Notes under the pieces: model-generated
Databases searched by the model: none
What the model was told of the DNA's origin: nothing
What the model saw: the letters and a program-made list of their open reading frames with translations, nothing else
In this document: positions 1 through 7,650 of the stretch, piece by piece
Layout: each line of letters opens with the position of its first letter
How positions within the stretch are numbered: the first letter of the stretch is position 1
Translations under genes and position numbers: made by a program
NCBI RefSeq assembly: GCF_020622345.1
Contig: NZ_JACNMO010000025.1
Coordinates: 1 to 64,000, forward strand
DNA: 64,000 nucleotides
Direction of reading: 5' to 3'
Source of the DNA: Roseobacter weihaiensis
GTDB lineage: Bacteria; Pseudomonadota; Alphaproteobacteria; Rhodobacterales; Rhodobacteraceae

Positions 1-36
1 GGTCTGCGATACGTCTAAACCAATGTAGTTTTTCAT
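1..36 (-). mobile_element. IS110-type transposase, N-terminal fragment at window edge
   Basis: Reading leftward from an ATG at 36-34, the twelve visible codons give MKNYIGLDVSQT before the gene leaves the window. IGLDVS is the usual N-terminus of IS110/IS1111 DEDD recombinases, and the Asp is the first catalytic acid of their RuvC-like domain. A good ribosome site (AAGGAG on the minus strand, 50-45) lies eight bases upstream of the ATG. Only the start is visible, so subgroup and intactness cannot be judged. A RuvC-fold protein of another family is a remote alternative. Confidence 0.7.
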
Positions 37-169
37 GGTCGTCTCTCCTTCAGCTCAAGGTTTCTGAGATCGACATTAGCCGTTCTCAATGCCCTTGAAG
101 CCGAGCGCTCAGCAGATACGCCATGTCTGCTTATGAGAGGAGCCCGCTGGAAACCGCGTACCCGAGGCG
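37..169. other. Non-coding flank between IS110-type gene and dehydrogenase gene
   Basis: These 133 bases lie upstream of the transposase start and downstream of the stop of the neighbouring dehydrogenase gene, so the element end should fall here. I see no terminal inverted repeat, as expected for the IS110 group. There is a small inverted repeat (GCAGA at 112-116 with TCTGC at 126-130) and a palindrome GAGCGCTC (102-109). In IS110-group elements the non-coding end upstream of the recombinase encodes the bridge RNA, so this stretch is the place to look for one. That is inference from the family. Confidence 0.4.
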
Positions 170-1309
170 TCAGGGCAGGGAAAAAGGGGGTGGCAGCTCG
201 GCCAGTGTTCTGGCGCCCAGCTGCCCCATATTGGCCTCAAGATCCTTTTTCAGAATATCGAGCAGATGCGCGATGCCGGGAGGGCCCAAAGCCGCCAGTG
301 CATAGTGAAAGGCGCGCCCCAGCATCACGAAATTCGCCCCGCAGGCAAAGGCCCGCAGGATGTCGAGCCCGCCTTCGATGCCACTGTCAAAGATCAGTGG
401 CAGGTCGGTCGCAGCCCGGATATCACACAGCGCATCGATGGTGGCGGGGGCCGCATCGAACTGGCGGCCCGCGTGGTTCGACACCCACAGGGCATCGACG
501 CCGCGGTTTTTGAGCGGCTCCGCATCTTCGGCCCGCAGCACCCCCTTGACGATGAACGGCCCCTCCCAGGCATCGCGCAGCCACGACACATAGTCCCAAT
601 CCGGCGAGGTGCGCAGCAGGTAGCCTGCGTGCTGTGTCGAGGCAAGTGCCGTAGTGGTCTTGGGGGTGTATTTCTCCAGCCCGCGCATCCGGGGCAGGCC
701 GCGCCGCGCCATGCCAAGCGCCCAGGCGGGGCGTGCTGCGACCTGCGCCAGCAGACGCGGTGTGAGGCGCGGGGGCTGCGTCAGCCCGGACCGGGTTTGC
801 CGTTCGCGGCGCGAGGCCACGGGCACATCCACCGTCAGCACCAGCGTCCTGAACCCGGCGGCTTTGGCGCGCGCCAGCATGTCGGTGCGGATGTCTTCGT
901 CGCGCGGCGGATACATCTGAAACCAAGCCTGAGGTCCCAGATGGGGGGCGAGGTCTTCGGGCGACTGGCTGGCGACGGTGGACAGCGTATAGGGGATACC
1001 GGCGCGGGCGGCGGCACGGGCCAGATGGCCTTCGGCATCGGGCCACATCAGCCCGGACATGCCCACCGGCGCAATGCCGAAGGGCAGCGGCAACGCGACC
1101 CCCAGAAGATCGGTAGCAAGGGTCGGCGTAAACGCGCCATGCAGGATCGAGGGCATCAGGCCAATGCGGTCGAGTTGCTGGCGATTACGTGCTTTCGTGG
1201 CCTCCGTTCCGGTTGCCGAATCGAGGTATTCCCAGACGAAGGCAGGCACACGTTTGCGCGCGCGGTCGCGCAGGTCAGAGATCGCCGGATAGGTGCTGTG
1301 CAGGGTCAT
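170..1309 (-). CDS. FMN-dependent alpha-hydroxy-acid dehydrogenase (LldD/glycolate oxidase family)
   Basis: This 379-residue protein has the full length of the FMN alpha-hydroxy-acid dehydrogenase family (L-lactate dehydrogenase, glycolate oxidase, mandelate dehydrogenase). It oxidises 2-hydroxy acids to 2-oxo acids on a TIM barrel. Visible landmarks are the FMN-binding PVGMSGLMWPDAE segment (81-93), the IVKGV strand with its FMN lysine (253-257), and the active-site SNHAGRQFD motif with catalytic His279 and substrate Arg282. The family more often reads SNHGGRQLD, so the substrate pocket differs slightly. Substrate cannot be assigned; L-lactate is the default guess. The ATG at 1309 fits the family start. 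It stands alone, divergent from the helicase gene. Confidence 0.88.
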   Translation of the reverse strand: MTLHSTYPAISDLRDRARKRVPAFVWEYLDSATGTEATKARNRQQLDRIGLMPSILHGAFTPTLATDLLGVALPLPFGIAPVGMSGLMWPDAEGHLARAAARAGIPYTLSTVASQSPEDLAPHLGPQAWFQMYPPRDEDIRTDMLARAKAAGFRTLVLTVDVPVASRRERQTRSGLTQPPRLTPRLLAQVAARPAWALGMARRGLPRMRGLEKYTPKTTTALASTQHAGYLLRTSPDWDYVSWLRDAWEGPFIVKGVLRAEDAEPLKNRGVDALWVSNHAGRQFDAAPATIDALCDIRAATDLPLIFDSGIEGGLDILRAFACGANFVMLGRAFHYALAALGPPGIAHLLDILKKDLEANMGQLGARTLAELPPPFSLP

Positions 1310-1416
1310 GGCGCTATTTGCCTGCCGGATCAGGAGATTGTCCAGACCGGAAAGATTGCAGAACAGAGAGCGAACGTCTCTTTATCTTGCCGGCATTGAC
1401 GGTTAGGCTCGCGGTC

Positions 1417-3834
1417 ATGAGCGATTTTAATGACATGGATGCCTTTGAGGGCGCGTCGCTGTCCGCACGGGCGATGGCGGCCCGCCCGCAACCCTATCTG
1501 GAGGGGCTGAACCCGGCGCAGCGCGCCGCGGTGGAGCAATTGGACGGGCCGGTGCTGATGCTCGCCGGGGCAGGGACCGGCAAGACCCGGGCGCTGACAG
1601 CGCGTATCGTGCATTTGTTGAACACCGGGCGAGCCCGGCCCAATGAAATCCTCGCCGTGACCTTCACCAACAAGGCCGCGCGGGAGATGAAAAACCGGGT
1701 GGGTTTGATGCTGGGCCAGCCCGTCGAAGGCATGCCGTGGCTTGGCACCTTTCATGCGATCTGCGTGAAACTGCTGCGTCGCCATGCGGAACTGGCCGGT
1801 CTGAAATCGAACTTCACCATTCTGGACACGGACGATCAGTTGCGCCTGCTCAAGCAGTTGGTCTTGGCGGCGAATATCGATGACAAGCGCTGGCCTGCGC
1901 GGCAGTTGGCCTCCATCATCGACGGGTGGAAAAACCGCGCGCTGACGCCGGAGAAAGTACCAGCAGCGGATACGGGGGCGTATAACCATCGGGGTGTGGA
2001 GCTGTATGCGCAGTACCAGCGCCGGTTGATTGAGCTGAATGCGACAGATTTCGGCGATTTGCTGTTGCACATGGTCACGATCTTTCAGACCCATGCGGAT
2101 GTGCTGGCGCAGTACCAGCGCTGGTTCCGCTATATCCTTGTGGATGAGTATCAGGACACGAACGTGGCGCAGTACATGTGGCTGCGGCTGCTGGCGGGCG
2201 GGCACAAGAACATCTGCTGTGTGGGCGATGACGACCAGTCGATCTATGGCTGGCGCGGGGCCGAGGTGGGCAATATCCTGCGGTTCGAGACGGATTTTCC
2301 CGGTGCTCACGTGGTCCGGCTGGAGCAGAACTACCGCTCCACCCCGCATATTCTGGCTGCCGCCTCCGGCGTGATCGAGGGCAATCAGGGTCGTCTGGGA
2401 AAGACACTCTTCACGGATGTGAAAGAGGGCGAAAAGGTCCGCCTGATCGGCCATTGGGACGGCGATGAAGAAGCACGCTGGATTGGCGAAGAGATCGAAG
2501 CCGCCCAACGCGGCACCCGCGGGATGGAGAAAGCCGGGCTGGACAGCATGGCCATACTGGTGCGCGCCAGCCACCAGATGCGCGCCTTTGAGGACCGCTT
2601 TCTGACCATCGGCCTGCCCTACCGGGTGATCGGCGGCCCGCGGTTTTACGAACGGATGGAGATCCGCGATGCGATGGCCTATTTCCGCGTCGTGGTCAGC
2701 CCCGACGATGATCTGGCCTTTGAGCGGATTGTGAATACACCCAAACGGGGCCTGGGCGACAAGGCCCAGCAGACCATTCAGATCACCGCGCGCGCCAACG
2801 GGGTGTCCCTGGTTGAGGGTGCGAAACTGGCTGTCGATCAGGGGCTGATAAAGGGCAAGGGCGGCGGCGAACTGCGCCGCCTCGTGGAGGGGATCGCCCG
2901 GTGGCATGCCAAGCTGCGCGGATCTCGGATTGAGACGGTGGCCGAGGGTGATTTGATCGATGACGCAGCGGGCCCCGTCCGTCTCGAAGACACGCCCCCC
3001 TCCATCAGCCATATGGAACTTGCCGAGATCATCCTGGATGAGAGCGGCTACACCGCCCATTGGCAGAACGACAAGACGCCCGAGGCGCCGGGGCGGTTGG
3101 AGAACCTCAAGGAACTGGTCAAGGCGCTGGAAGGCTTTGAGAATCTGCAAGGTTTCCTCGAACATGTCAGCCTGATCATGGACAATGAAAGTGATGACGG
3201 CGGCCAGAAAGTCTCCATCATGACGCTGCATGCGGCCAAGGGGCTGGAGTTTCCCGTGGTGTTCCTGCCCGGCTGGGAAGACGGGCTTTTCCCGTCGCAG
3301 CGCTCCATGGATGAAAGCGGTGTCAAGGGCCTCGAAGAGGAACGCCGGCTGGCCTATGTAGGCATCACGCGGGCCGAAGAGGTCTGCACTATTTCCTTTG
3401 CCGCCAACCGGCGGGTGTTCGGCCAATGGCAGAATTCGATGCCGTCGCGCTTTATCGATGAGTTGCCCGAGGACCACGTGGAGGTGTTGACCCCACCGGG
3501 GCTTTACGGCGGCGGATATGGTGCAGCGGCCCCGCGCAGCACGTTGCACGATCAGGCGGCAGAGGCGAATGTCTATAACTCCCCGGGCTGGCGACGCCTG
3601 CAGGAGCGCAGCCAGAACCGCCCCGTCAGCCAGCCGCGCGAAACCCGGAACACCGTGATCGACATGGCCGCGGCCTCCAGCTTTGTGGTGGGCGAGCGCG
3701 TGTTTCACCAGAAATTCGGCTACGGGGCGATCCAGGGCATTGAAGGTGACAAGCTTGAGATCGCTTTTGAAAAGGCCGGTGTCAAAAACATTGTCGCCAA
3801 ATTCGTGACCGCCGCTGACGACGTGCCGTTCTGA
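1417..3834 (+). CDS. uvrD: ATP-dependent DNA helicase PcrA/UvrD
   Basis: An 805-residue SF1A 3'-5' DNA helicase used in nucleotide-excision and mismatch repair and in clearing RecA filaments or replication blocks. It shows the Q-motif LNPAQRAAV (31-39), Walker A AGAGTGKT (50-57), Walker B VDEYQD (242-247), motif III GDDDQSIYGWRGA, the QNYRS motif IV and the late ITRAEE motif VI. The C-terminal 50 residues (VVGERVFHQKFGYG onward) form the Tudor-like domain of PcrA/UvrD that binds RNA polymerase. An upstream in-frame start exists, but homologous sequence begins only at the ATG at 1417, where MSDFNDMDAF leads into the conserved region. Monocistronic, facing the Hint gene. Confidence 0.93.
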   Translation: MSDFNDMDAFEGASLSARAMAARPQPYLEGLNPAQRAAVEQLDGPVLMLAGAGTGKTRALTARIVHLLNTGRARPNEILAVTFTNKAAREMKNRVGLMLGQPVEGMPWLGTFHAICVKLLRRHAELAGLKSNFTILDTDDQLRLLKQLVLAANIDDKRWPARQLASIIDGWKNRALTPEKVPAADTGAYNHRGVELYAQYQRRLIELNATDFGDLLLHMVTIFQTHADVLAQYQRWFRYILVDEYQDTNVAQYMWLRLLAGGHKNICCVGDDDQSIYGWRGAEVGNILRFETDFPGAHVVRLEQNYRSTPHILAAASGVIEGNQGRLGKTLFTDVKEGEKVRLIGHWDGDEEARWIGEEIEAAQRGTRGMEKAGLDSMAILVRASHQMRAFEDRFLTIGLPYRVIGGPRFYERMEIRDAMAYFRVVVSPDDDLAFERIVNTPKRGLGDKAQQTIQITARANGVSLVEGAKLAVDQGLIKGKGGGELRRLVEGIARWHAKLRGSRIETVAEGDLIDDAAGPVRLEDTPPSISHMELAEIILDESGYTAHWQNDKTPEAPGRLENLKELVKALEGFENLQGFLEHVSLIMDNESDDGGQKVSIMTLHAAKGLEFPVVFLPGWEDGLFPSQRSMDESGVKGLEEERRLAYVGITRAEEVCTISFAANRRVFGQWQNSMPSRFIDELPEDHVEVLTPPGLYGGGYGAAAPRSTLHDQAAEANVYNSPGWRRLQERSQNRPVSQPRETRNTVIDMAAASSFVVGERVFHQKFGYGAIQGIEGDKLEIAFEKAGVKNIVAKFVTAADDVPF

Positions 3835-3840
3835 GGGTTG

Positions 3841-4872
3841 TTATGCTGCCAGATACGCTCTGAGCGTGACCGCTTCTCTGGCGGTCAGCGTTGGTGCCGC
3901 GGTGACCCCAAAACGATCAAGGCCACCTTTGAGATCGGGAAAGAGCCTTTGCAGTTCCCGGCGCGGGCCATCCTCAAGGGTGCCGACCGATTGTTCGGCG
4001 AGAAAGAAGCTCTCTGTCAAAATGCCGTTGGACCGCACGATCTGGTGGTTGTCGAACATGAAATGCGTGTAATGCACCCTTGGCTGCGGGCGCAGCCAGA
4101 TACCGGGCAGGCCGCACAGGTGCTTGGCCGCGACGAGCACGGCGCTTTGACCAAAGTACAGCTCTGCAATCGGGCTTTCGATCCAGATGCGGTGCTGTTG
4201 CGAGACGACAAGCTCTGAGCTGTTGCCCAGAGCCCCTGGCGCAAAGACCACCGGAGCCATCGCCCCGGTTCCGCGGACCACCGCGCTCCCGGTCCATCTG
4301 ACGGGCAGCGGCCCCGACCCATTGGTCCAAACTTCCTGTCCCGGTCGGATCTCTTCAACCGGGAGAGAGCCGGTCGCCGTCTCGATCTGTGTTCCGTTGG
4401 CAAAGCAGGTGACAAGCTGGTTGTACCGCGCATCGCCCGCGTTACTGCCACTGACCTTGACGTAGCTTGTGCCGACTGTGAGCTGTTCAGAGAGGCCAAA
4501 GCCCCAGACATCGCTGAAGTTGCCGTTTTGCGAAAAGATGTAAAGATCGATTTCCGGGCCGGTTGGGTTGCCAGCGCCATCCAGCGCGCGCAGCACGATG
4601 ATCGATTCTGCTTCGACTCCATTGCCATCCGCCACCAGGCCGCCCCCATCGGTGATGATGTGGTCGCCGGGCCGGTCATCGTTGAACCTGTTCCGTCCGC
4701 CTCCCGTATCATCCAGGGTTATTTCCCTGAAGGTGCCGCCGCCAAACTGAAACGTTGTCCCGTTCGGGGTGTTGGAATTGTTGATGATGGGATTGCCGAC
4801 AATGGCACCATTTGGACTGGAAGCCACAATGAGATTTTCGTTATCGATCGCGAAAAACGTTCTGATTGACAT
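3841..4872 (-). CDS. Hint-domain (Hedgehog/intein-type) protein
   Basis: A 343-residue protein whose C-terminal half is a Hint_2-type domain of the kind common in Rhodobacterales. It starts at Cys156 in the CFANGTQIET block and runs through VEEIRPGQEVWT and a VSQQHRIWI segment that looks like the conserved Hint histidine motif. Inteins and Hedgehog proteins use such domains for peptide-bond rearrangement through the first Cys. The N-terminal 150 residues are Gly/Asn/Asp-rich beta-type sequence with no Sec signal peptide, resembling the passenger regions of secreted roseobacter proteins. No export genes adjoin it. Function is unknown; autoprocessing or surface display is inference. It converges on uvrD with six bases between the stops. 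Confidence 0.75.
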   Translation of the reverse strand: MSIRTFFAIDNENLIVASSPNGAIVGNPIINNSNTPNGTTFQFGGGTFREITLDDTGGGRNRFNDDRPGDHIITDGGGLVADGNGVEAESIIVLRALDGAGNPTGPEIDLYIFSQNGNFSDVWGFGLSEQLTVGTSYVKVSGSNAGDARYNQLVTCFANGTQIETATGSLPVEEIRPGQEVWTNGSGPLPVRWTGSAVVRGTGAMAPVVFAPGALGNSSELVVSQQHRIWIESPIAELYFGQSAVLVAAKHLCGLPGIWLRPQPRVHYTHFMFDNHQIVRSNGILTESFFLAEQSVGTLEDGPRRELQRLFPDLKGGLDRFGVTAAPTLTAREAVTLRAYLAA

Positions 4873-5048
4873 GAGGGTTCTCGAAGCTGCGCCTCAGGAC
4901 ATTAGAGCAAATGACCCGGCAAAGACAGCTTGCCCGCCCGCTTTTTAATAATTTGGTAAACATGTCGCCGAAATGCGGCACGCCTCATGCGTGTTCGATC
5001 CCGGCTCGACTTTTTAGAGGAAAGGGACGGTTTTTTAGAGGAAAGGGA
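4873..5048. other. Non-coding region between sRNA locus and Hint gene, with a 20-bp tandem repeat
   Basis: This AT-richer gap holds the likely promoter of the minus-strand Hint gene and the unresolved 3' end of the sRNA transcript. It contains a small hairpin, CACGC-CTCAT-GCGTG (4979-4993), and two head-to-tail copies of a 20-base unit. I see no clear Rho-independent terminator on the minus strand, because the A/T runs here are on the wrong strand for a U-tail. A TTAA-N7-GTAA sequence (4945-4959) is one base from a CtrA box and is not called. Confidence 0.4.
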
Positions 5049-5050
5049 CG
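5011..5050 (-). repeat. Tandem 20-bp direct repeat (2 copies)
   Basis: The unit TTTTTAGAGGAAAGGGACGG occurs at 5011-5030 and again at 5031-5050 with one extra T in the second T-run. The second copy abuts the stem of the last hairpin of the small-RNA array (5049-5081). Read as minus-strand RNA, each copy carries CCCUUUCCUC, a pyrimidine tract that could pair with purine-rich ribosome sites much like the neighbouring hairpin loops. It looks like a recent slippage or duplication event. Confidence 0.8.
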
Positions 5051-5121
5051 GTGGCATCCGGGAGGAGGATAGATGCCACCGCCTTGAAACAGGCATGCCA
5101 GGGAGGAGGGAGGCACGCCTG
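5049..5121 (-). ncRNA. CcsR/cuckoo-type sRNA module 2 (two hairpins with CCUCCUCCC loops)
   Basis: On the minus strand two stem-loops follow each other. The first pairs 5121-5112 with 5099-5090 around a loop containing CCUCCUCCC. The second pairs 5081-5072 with 5058-5049, ten perfect base pairs, around UAUCCUCCUCCCG. In the first stem the only imperfect pair is G-U as minus-strand RNA but A-C as plus-strand RNA, which supports minus-strand transcription. Two hairpins displaying an anti-Shine-Dalgarno CCUCCUCCC loop, placed behind a DUF1127 gene, is the description of the Rhodobacter CcsR RNAs, which are cut from the DUF1127 (ccaF1) transcript. The exact ends are not determinable by eye. Confidence 0.8.
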
Positions 5122-5186
5122 AATGGGTTCCTGTCGCTGTTGTCCAGCTCAGGCGCATGTGACGGATCACATGCTGCTATTGGCTA

Positions 5187-5252
5187 GTGACGGCATCCGG
5201 GAGGAGGATAGATGCCGTCACCAACAAGCGGACACCTCAGGGAGGAGAGGTG
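5187..5252 (-). ncRNA. CcsR/cuckoo-type sRNA module 1 (two hairpins with CCUCCC-type loops)
   Basis: This is the promoter-proximal of two RNA modules, lying just after the DUF1127 stop. Its first hairpin pairs 5252-5247 with 5238-5233 around UCCUCCCU. Its second pairs 5221-5211 with 5197-5187, eleven perfect pairs, around UAUCCUCCUCCCG, the same 13-base loop as in the last hairpin of module 2. The two hairpins are about eleven bases apart, while 65 bases separate module 1 from module 2. This indicates two two-hairpin RNAs rather than four single ones. In Rhodobacter sphaeroides the comparable locus carries four such RNAs, induced by stress sigma factors and acting on C1 and redox metabolism. 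Confidence 0.8.
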
Positions 5253-5269
5253 GCCGAAGTCGTCATGGC

Positions 5270-5500
5270 TCACCGCGCCATGTGTCTGTCCGCAGCCTCA
5301 AGGGCCGCTGTCTTTAGCATTGAGCGGTTCAGGCCGATGTCGGCCAGATCACGCGCGCTCAAGCTGCGCAATTCCATCAAAGACGTGCGATACACGCGGT
5401 GGTGCGCGTGGCGGACCGCCGCGTCTTCGAGCCCCTTTGCCATTCTTGCCAACAGCCATTCGGTGAGGCTGTATGTTTTGTGGTCGTGGTAGTAGGCCAT
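5270..5500 (-). CDS. DUF1127 small protein, CcaF1-like
   Basis: A 76-residue basic protein ending in the arginine-rich DUF1127 (YjiS) block, with MELRSLSARDLADIGLNRS at about 42-60. In Rhodobacter the DUF1127 protein CcaF1 is encoded immediately upstream of the CcsR small RNAs, binds RNA, and affects sRNA maturation and turnover. Here too the gene is followed within 20 bases by two CcsR-like modules on the same strand. The start is uncertain: MAYYHDH at 5500 matches the family N-terminus but has only a weak ribosome site. In-frame ATGs at 5536 and 5533 would add eleven or twelve residues. Transcription presumably continues into the RNAs. Confidence 0.78.
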   Translation of the reverse strand: MAYYHDHKTYSLTEWLLARMAKGLEDAAVRHAHHRVYRTSLMELRSLSARDLADIGLNRSMLKTAALEAADRHMAR

Positions 5501-5578
5501 GATGAGGTGCTCGTGCTCGTCCTTTGTTAACATCATACTTAAGGCAATGCTGCGCTTGCACAATAGGTAGCATGGTCA

Positions 5579-5595
5579 TTGCTGCTATGCAGCAA
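5579..5595. promoter_or_regulatory. 17-bp palindrome upstream of DUF1127 gene
   Basis: TTGCTGC-TAT-GCAGCAA is a perfect seven-base inverted repeat with a three-base centre, 79 bases upstream of the DUF1127 start at 5500 and 123 bases upstream of the mrp start. Its size and symmetry fit a dimeric regulator site. No regulator can be named from sequence, and no convincing RpoH-type promoter was resolved next to it. Confidence 0.4.
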
Positions 5596-5717
5596 GTGCA
5601 TAGGGCTGGAGACAGAAAAAACTGCGTTCTGCCTAAGTTTCAGGCATATGTCCGCCGTTAGTGGTACTCCGGTTTGCAGTTGCTATATGGAGTGGCGGAA
5701 TTGAGGAGTAATTGAGC

Positions 5718-6791
5718 ATGTCTGTGACCAAGGCCGACATCGAGGCAGCCCTCGCGCGCGTCGCGTTACCCGATGGGCGCAGCCTGATTGCGCATGATTT
5801 GATTCGGGCACTGGTCGTTGACGGGGGCTCCGTCCGCTTTGTGATTGAGGCACCCAGCCCCGAAGTTGCCCGCCAGATGGCGCCGCTGCGGGATGCCGCG
5901 GAAAGAGTTGTATCTGAATTGCCCGGTGTCACCTCGGCCTCGGTCGCCCTGACGGCTCATGGACCGGCGGAAAAGAAACCCGCTCCTCCGAATCTGAAAA
6001 TCGGCGGCCATCCCAAACCACAGGCAGGCCCGACAAAACCAAACGGTGTGCAGCGGATCGTCGCCATCGGATCCGGCAAGGGCGGGGTGGGCAAGTCCAC
6101 GGTCTCGTCAAACCTTGCGGTGGCGCTGGCAAAGGCGGGCCGCAAGGTCGGGTTGCTGGATGCGGATATATATGGCCCCAGCCAGCCGCGCATGATGGGG
6201 GTCAACAAGCGGCCCGCCAGCCCGGACGGCAAGACCATCATCCCGCTGCACGCCCATGGGGTGACGCTGATGTCCATCGGCTTCATGATGGAGGAGGGCA
6301 AGGCGGTGGTCTGGCGTGGCCCGATGCTGATGGGCGCGTTGCAGCAGATGCTGGGGCAGGTGGAGTGGGGCGCGCTTGACGTGCTGCTTGTCGATCTGCC
6401 CCCTGGCACCGGCGATGTGCAACTGACCCTCTGCACCAAATCCGAACTGACCGGGGCCATCATCGTGTCGACACCGCAGGATGTGGCGCTGATCGATGCG
6501 CGCAAGGCGCTTGATATGTTCGACACGCTGAAAACGCCGGTGCTGGGGTTGATCGAGAACATGTCGATGTTCGTCTGCCCTGATTGCGGGTCGGAGCATC
6601 AGATCTTCGGGCAGGGTGGGGTCGCGGCCGAAGCCGACAGGCTTGGTGTGCCGCTGCTGGGCGCTTTGCCGATTGATCTGGACACCCGGCTGGCGGGGGA
6701 CGGTGGCACGCCGATTGCAGCTCAGGGCGGTGCGATGGCGGAGGCCTACGCGCGTATTGCCGATAGTCTGATCAAGCGCGGGGTCGCATGA
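5718..6791 (+). CDS. apbC: Mrp/ApbC-type iron-sulfur cluster carrier ATPase
   Basis: A 357-residue MinD/NBP35-type P-loop ATPase that carries [4Fe-4S] clusters to apoproteins. Residues 1-80 form the MIP18/DUF59 domain, followed by a Pro/Lys linker and the deviant Walker [11 protein letters not shown] (119-128), the [10 protein letters not shown] switch, a VDLPPGTGD Walker B and the CPDC pair near residue 280 that binds the bridging cluster between two subunits. Length is normal for the domain-fused form. GAGGAG at 5703-5708 sits nine bases before the ATG at 5718, preferring it over the TTG at 5712. Its 5' neighbour is divergent; the downstream gene converges. Confidence 0.92.
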   Translation: MSVTKADIEAALARVALPDGRSLIAHDLIRALVVDGGSVRFVIEAPSPEVARQMAPLRDAAERVVSELPGVTSASVALTAHGPAEKKPAPPNLKIGGHPKPQAGPTKPNGVQRIVAIGSGKGGVGKSTVSSNLAVALAKAGRKVGLLDADIYGPSQPRMMGVNKRPASPDGKTIIPLHAHGVTLMSIGFMMEEGKAVVWRGPMLMGALQQMLGQVEWGALDVLLVDLPPGTGDVQLTLCTKSELTGAIIVSTPQDVALIDARKALDMFDTLKTPVLGLIENMSMFVCPDCGSEHQIFGQGGVAAEADRLGVPLLGALPIDLDTRLAGDGGTPIAAQGGAMAEAYARIADSLIKRGVA

Positions 6792-6797
6792 CCTGAA

Positions 6798-7559
6798 TTA
6801 CGCCGATTGGCCTGCGATGATCTGCTGCTGGTAGAGTGCGCTGATAAAGCTAACCGCAACGACCATTTGCAGACAGGTCAACGCGATTTGCACGCTCACC
6901 AGAAAAACCGGCTGAAGAGGAACAAAGCGCTCGACACCATACATCACGGCAGCGTTCAGGGCCACGCCTGCGATCAACACGATGAGAATACTAGCAGACT
7001 GGTCAGCGGTCGCGCGCCAGCTTTCCGAGGTTGTCATGCGCTTGCTCAATGCCGCTGCAGGCACGATCAGGCTATTGCGGCAAACAATCCATCCAACCAT
7101 AAGTGATGCGATAAACGACAATCCTTGTTCGACCAGCGGAAAGTAGGGAGCGTCGGTTGCGACCAGCACTGATGCTACGAGAAAGAGACCAAGCAGCACG
7201 GTAAGGACCAATACAATAGTGATCAGGGCGAGGGTTGTTGAACTGAGGATCATCAAACCCACATGGCGCGCACTGATGCGCATCACGGCTTGCCGCTGCT
7301 CGGAATCCAACAAAGCGCTGCGATGCCAGAAAAGTGCAAAAGTCAGATAGCCCAATAGGGCTAAAATCAATCCGGGCGTAATTGACCAAAGGCCGACGCT
7401 GACCTGACCAGTTCCCGCGCTAAGAAGAGGGATGAAAAGGACATAGATGCCAAAGGCAGTAAGGCCGAGCCCGGGCGCGCCGACTTTCAGCAGTTGCAGA
7501 GGTTGCAGAAAGGCAAGTTCGACGGTTTTGCGGATTACTGTACTACTGGAATTGCTCAT
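6798..7559 (-). CDS. Integral membrane protein of unknown function
   Basis: A 253-residue hydrophobic protein with about six predicted membrane segments, two early (roughly 25-45 and 60-80), a long hydrophobic pair near 100-135, and three in the C-terminal half. There are no catalytic or transporter signatures. The overall pattern resembles generic glycerophosphoryl-diester or DUF-type membrane proteins, but I do not recognise the family. The ATG at 7559 is preferred over a GTG at 7574 because AGAAGG lies at normal distance before it. Its codon use is less GC-biased than that of its neighbours, which could mean later acquisition. Confidence 0.7.
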   Translation of the reverse strand: MSNSSSTVIRKTVELAFLQPLQLLKVGAPGLGLTAFGIYVLFIPLLSAGTGQVSVGLWSITPGLILALLGYLTFALFWHRSALLDSEQRQAVMRISARHVGLMILSSTTLALITIVLVLTVLLGLFLVASVLVATDAPYFPLVEQGLSFIASLMVGWIVCRNSLIVPAAALSKRMTTSESWRATADQSASILIVLIAGVALNAAVMYGVERFVPLQPVFLVSVQIALTCLQMVVAVSFISALYQQQIIAGQSA

Positions 7560-7650
7560 GCGGTCATCTTTCACCTTCTCTTTTAATAACCCGCATCACA
7601 GCGGGGGGAGTAATACATCCGCACCTACAATTTTGGTTAAATTGTCGGAA

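Noticed and set aside
1330-3708. Long open frame on the minus strand opposite uvrD
   Set aside because: It is the shadow of a high-GC gene in another frame, has low-complexity composition and no recognisable domain, while the plus strand encodes an intact helicase.
4945-4959. TTAA-N7-GTAA, near-match to a CtrA box upstream of the Hint gene
   Set aside because: One mismatch in a core half-site inside an AT-rich gap; expected by chance.
4989-5010. Sequence GTTCGATCCCGGCTCGAC resembling a tRNA T-loop and acceptor end
   Set aside because: The five bases before TTCGATC do not pair with those after it, and no D- or anticodon arm can be built upstream. Chance similarity or at most a remnant.
5123-5492. 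Several plus-strand short frames across the sRNA and DUF1127 locus
   Set aside because: They run antisense through the hairpins, and their coding-like look comes from the GGAGGAGG loops, which also mimic ribosome sites on the plus strand.
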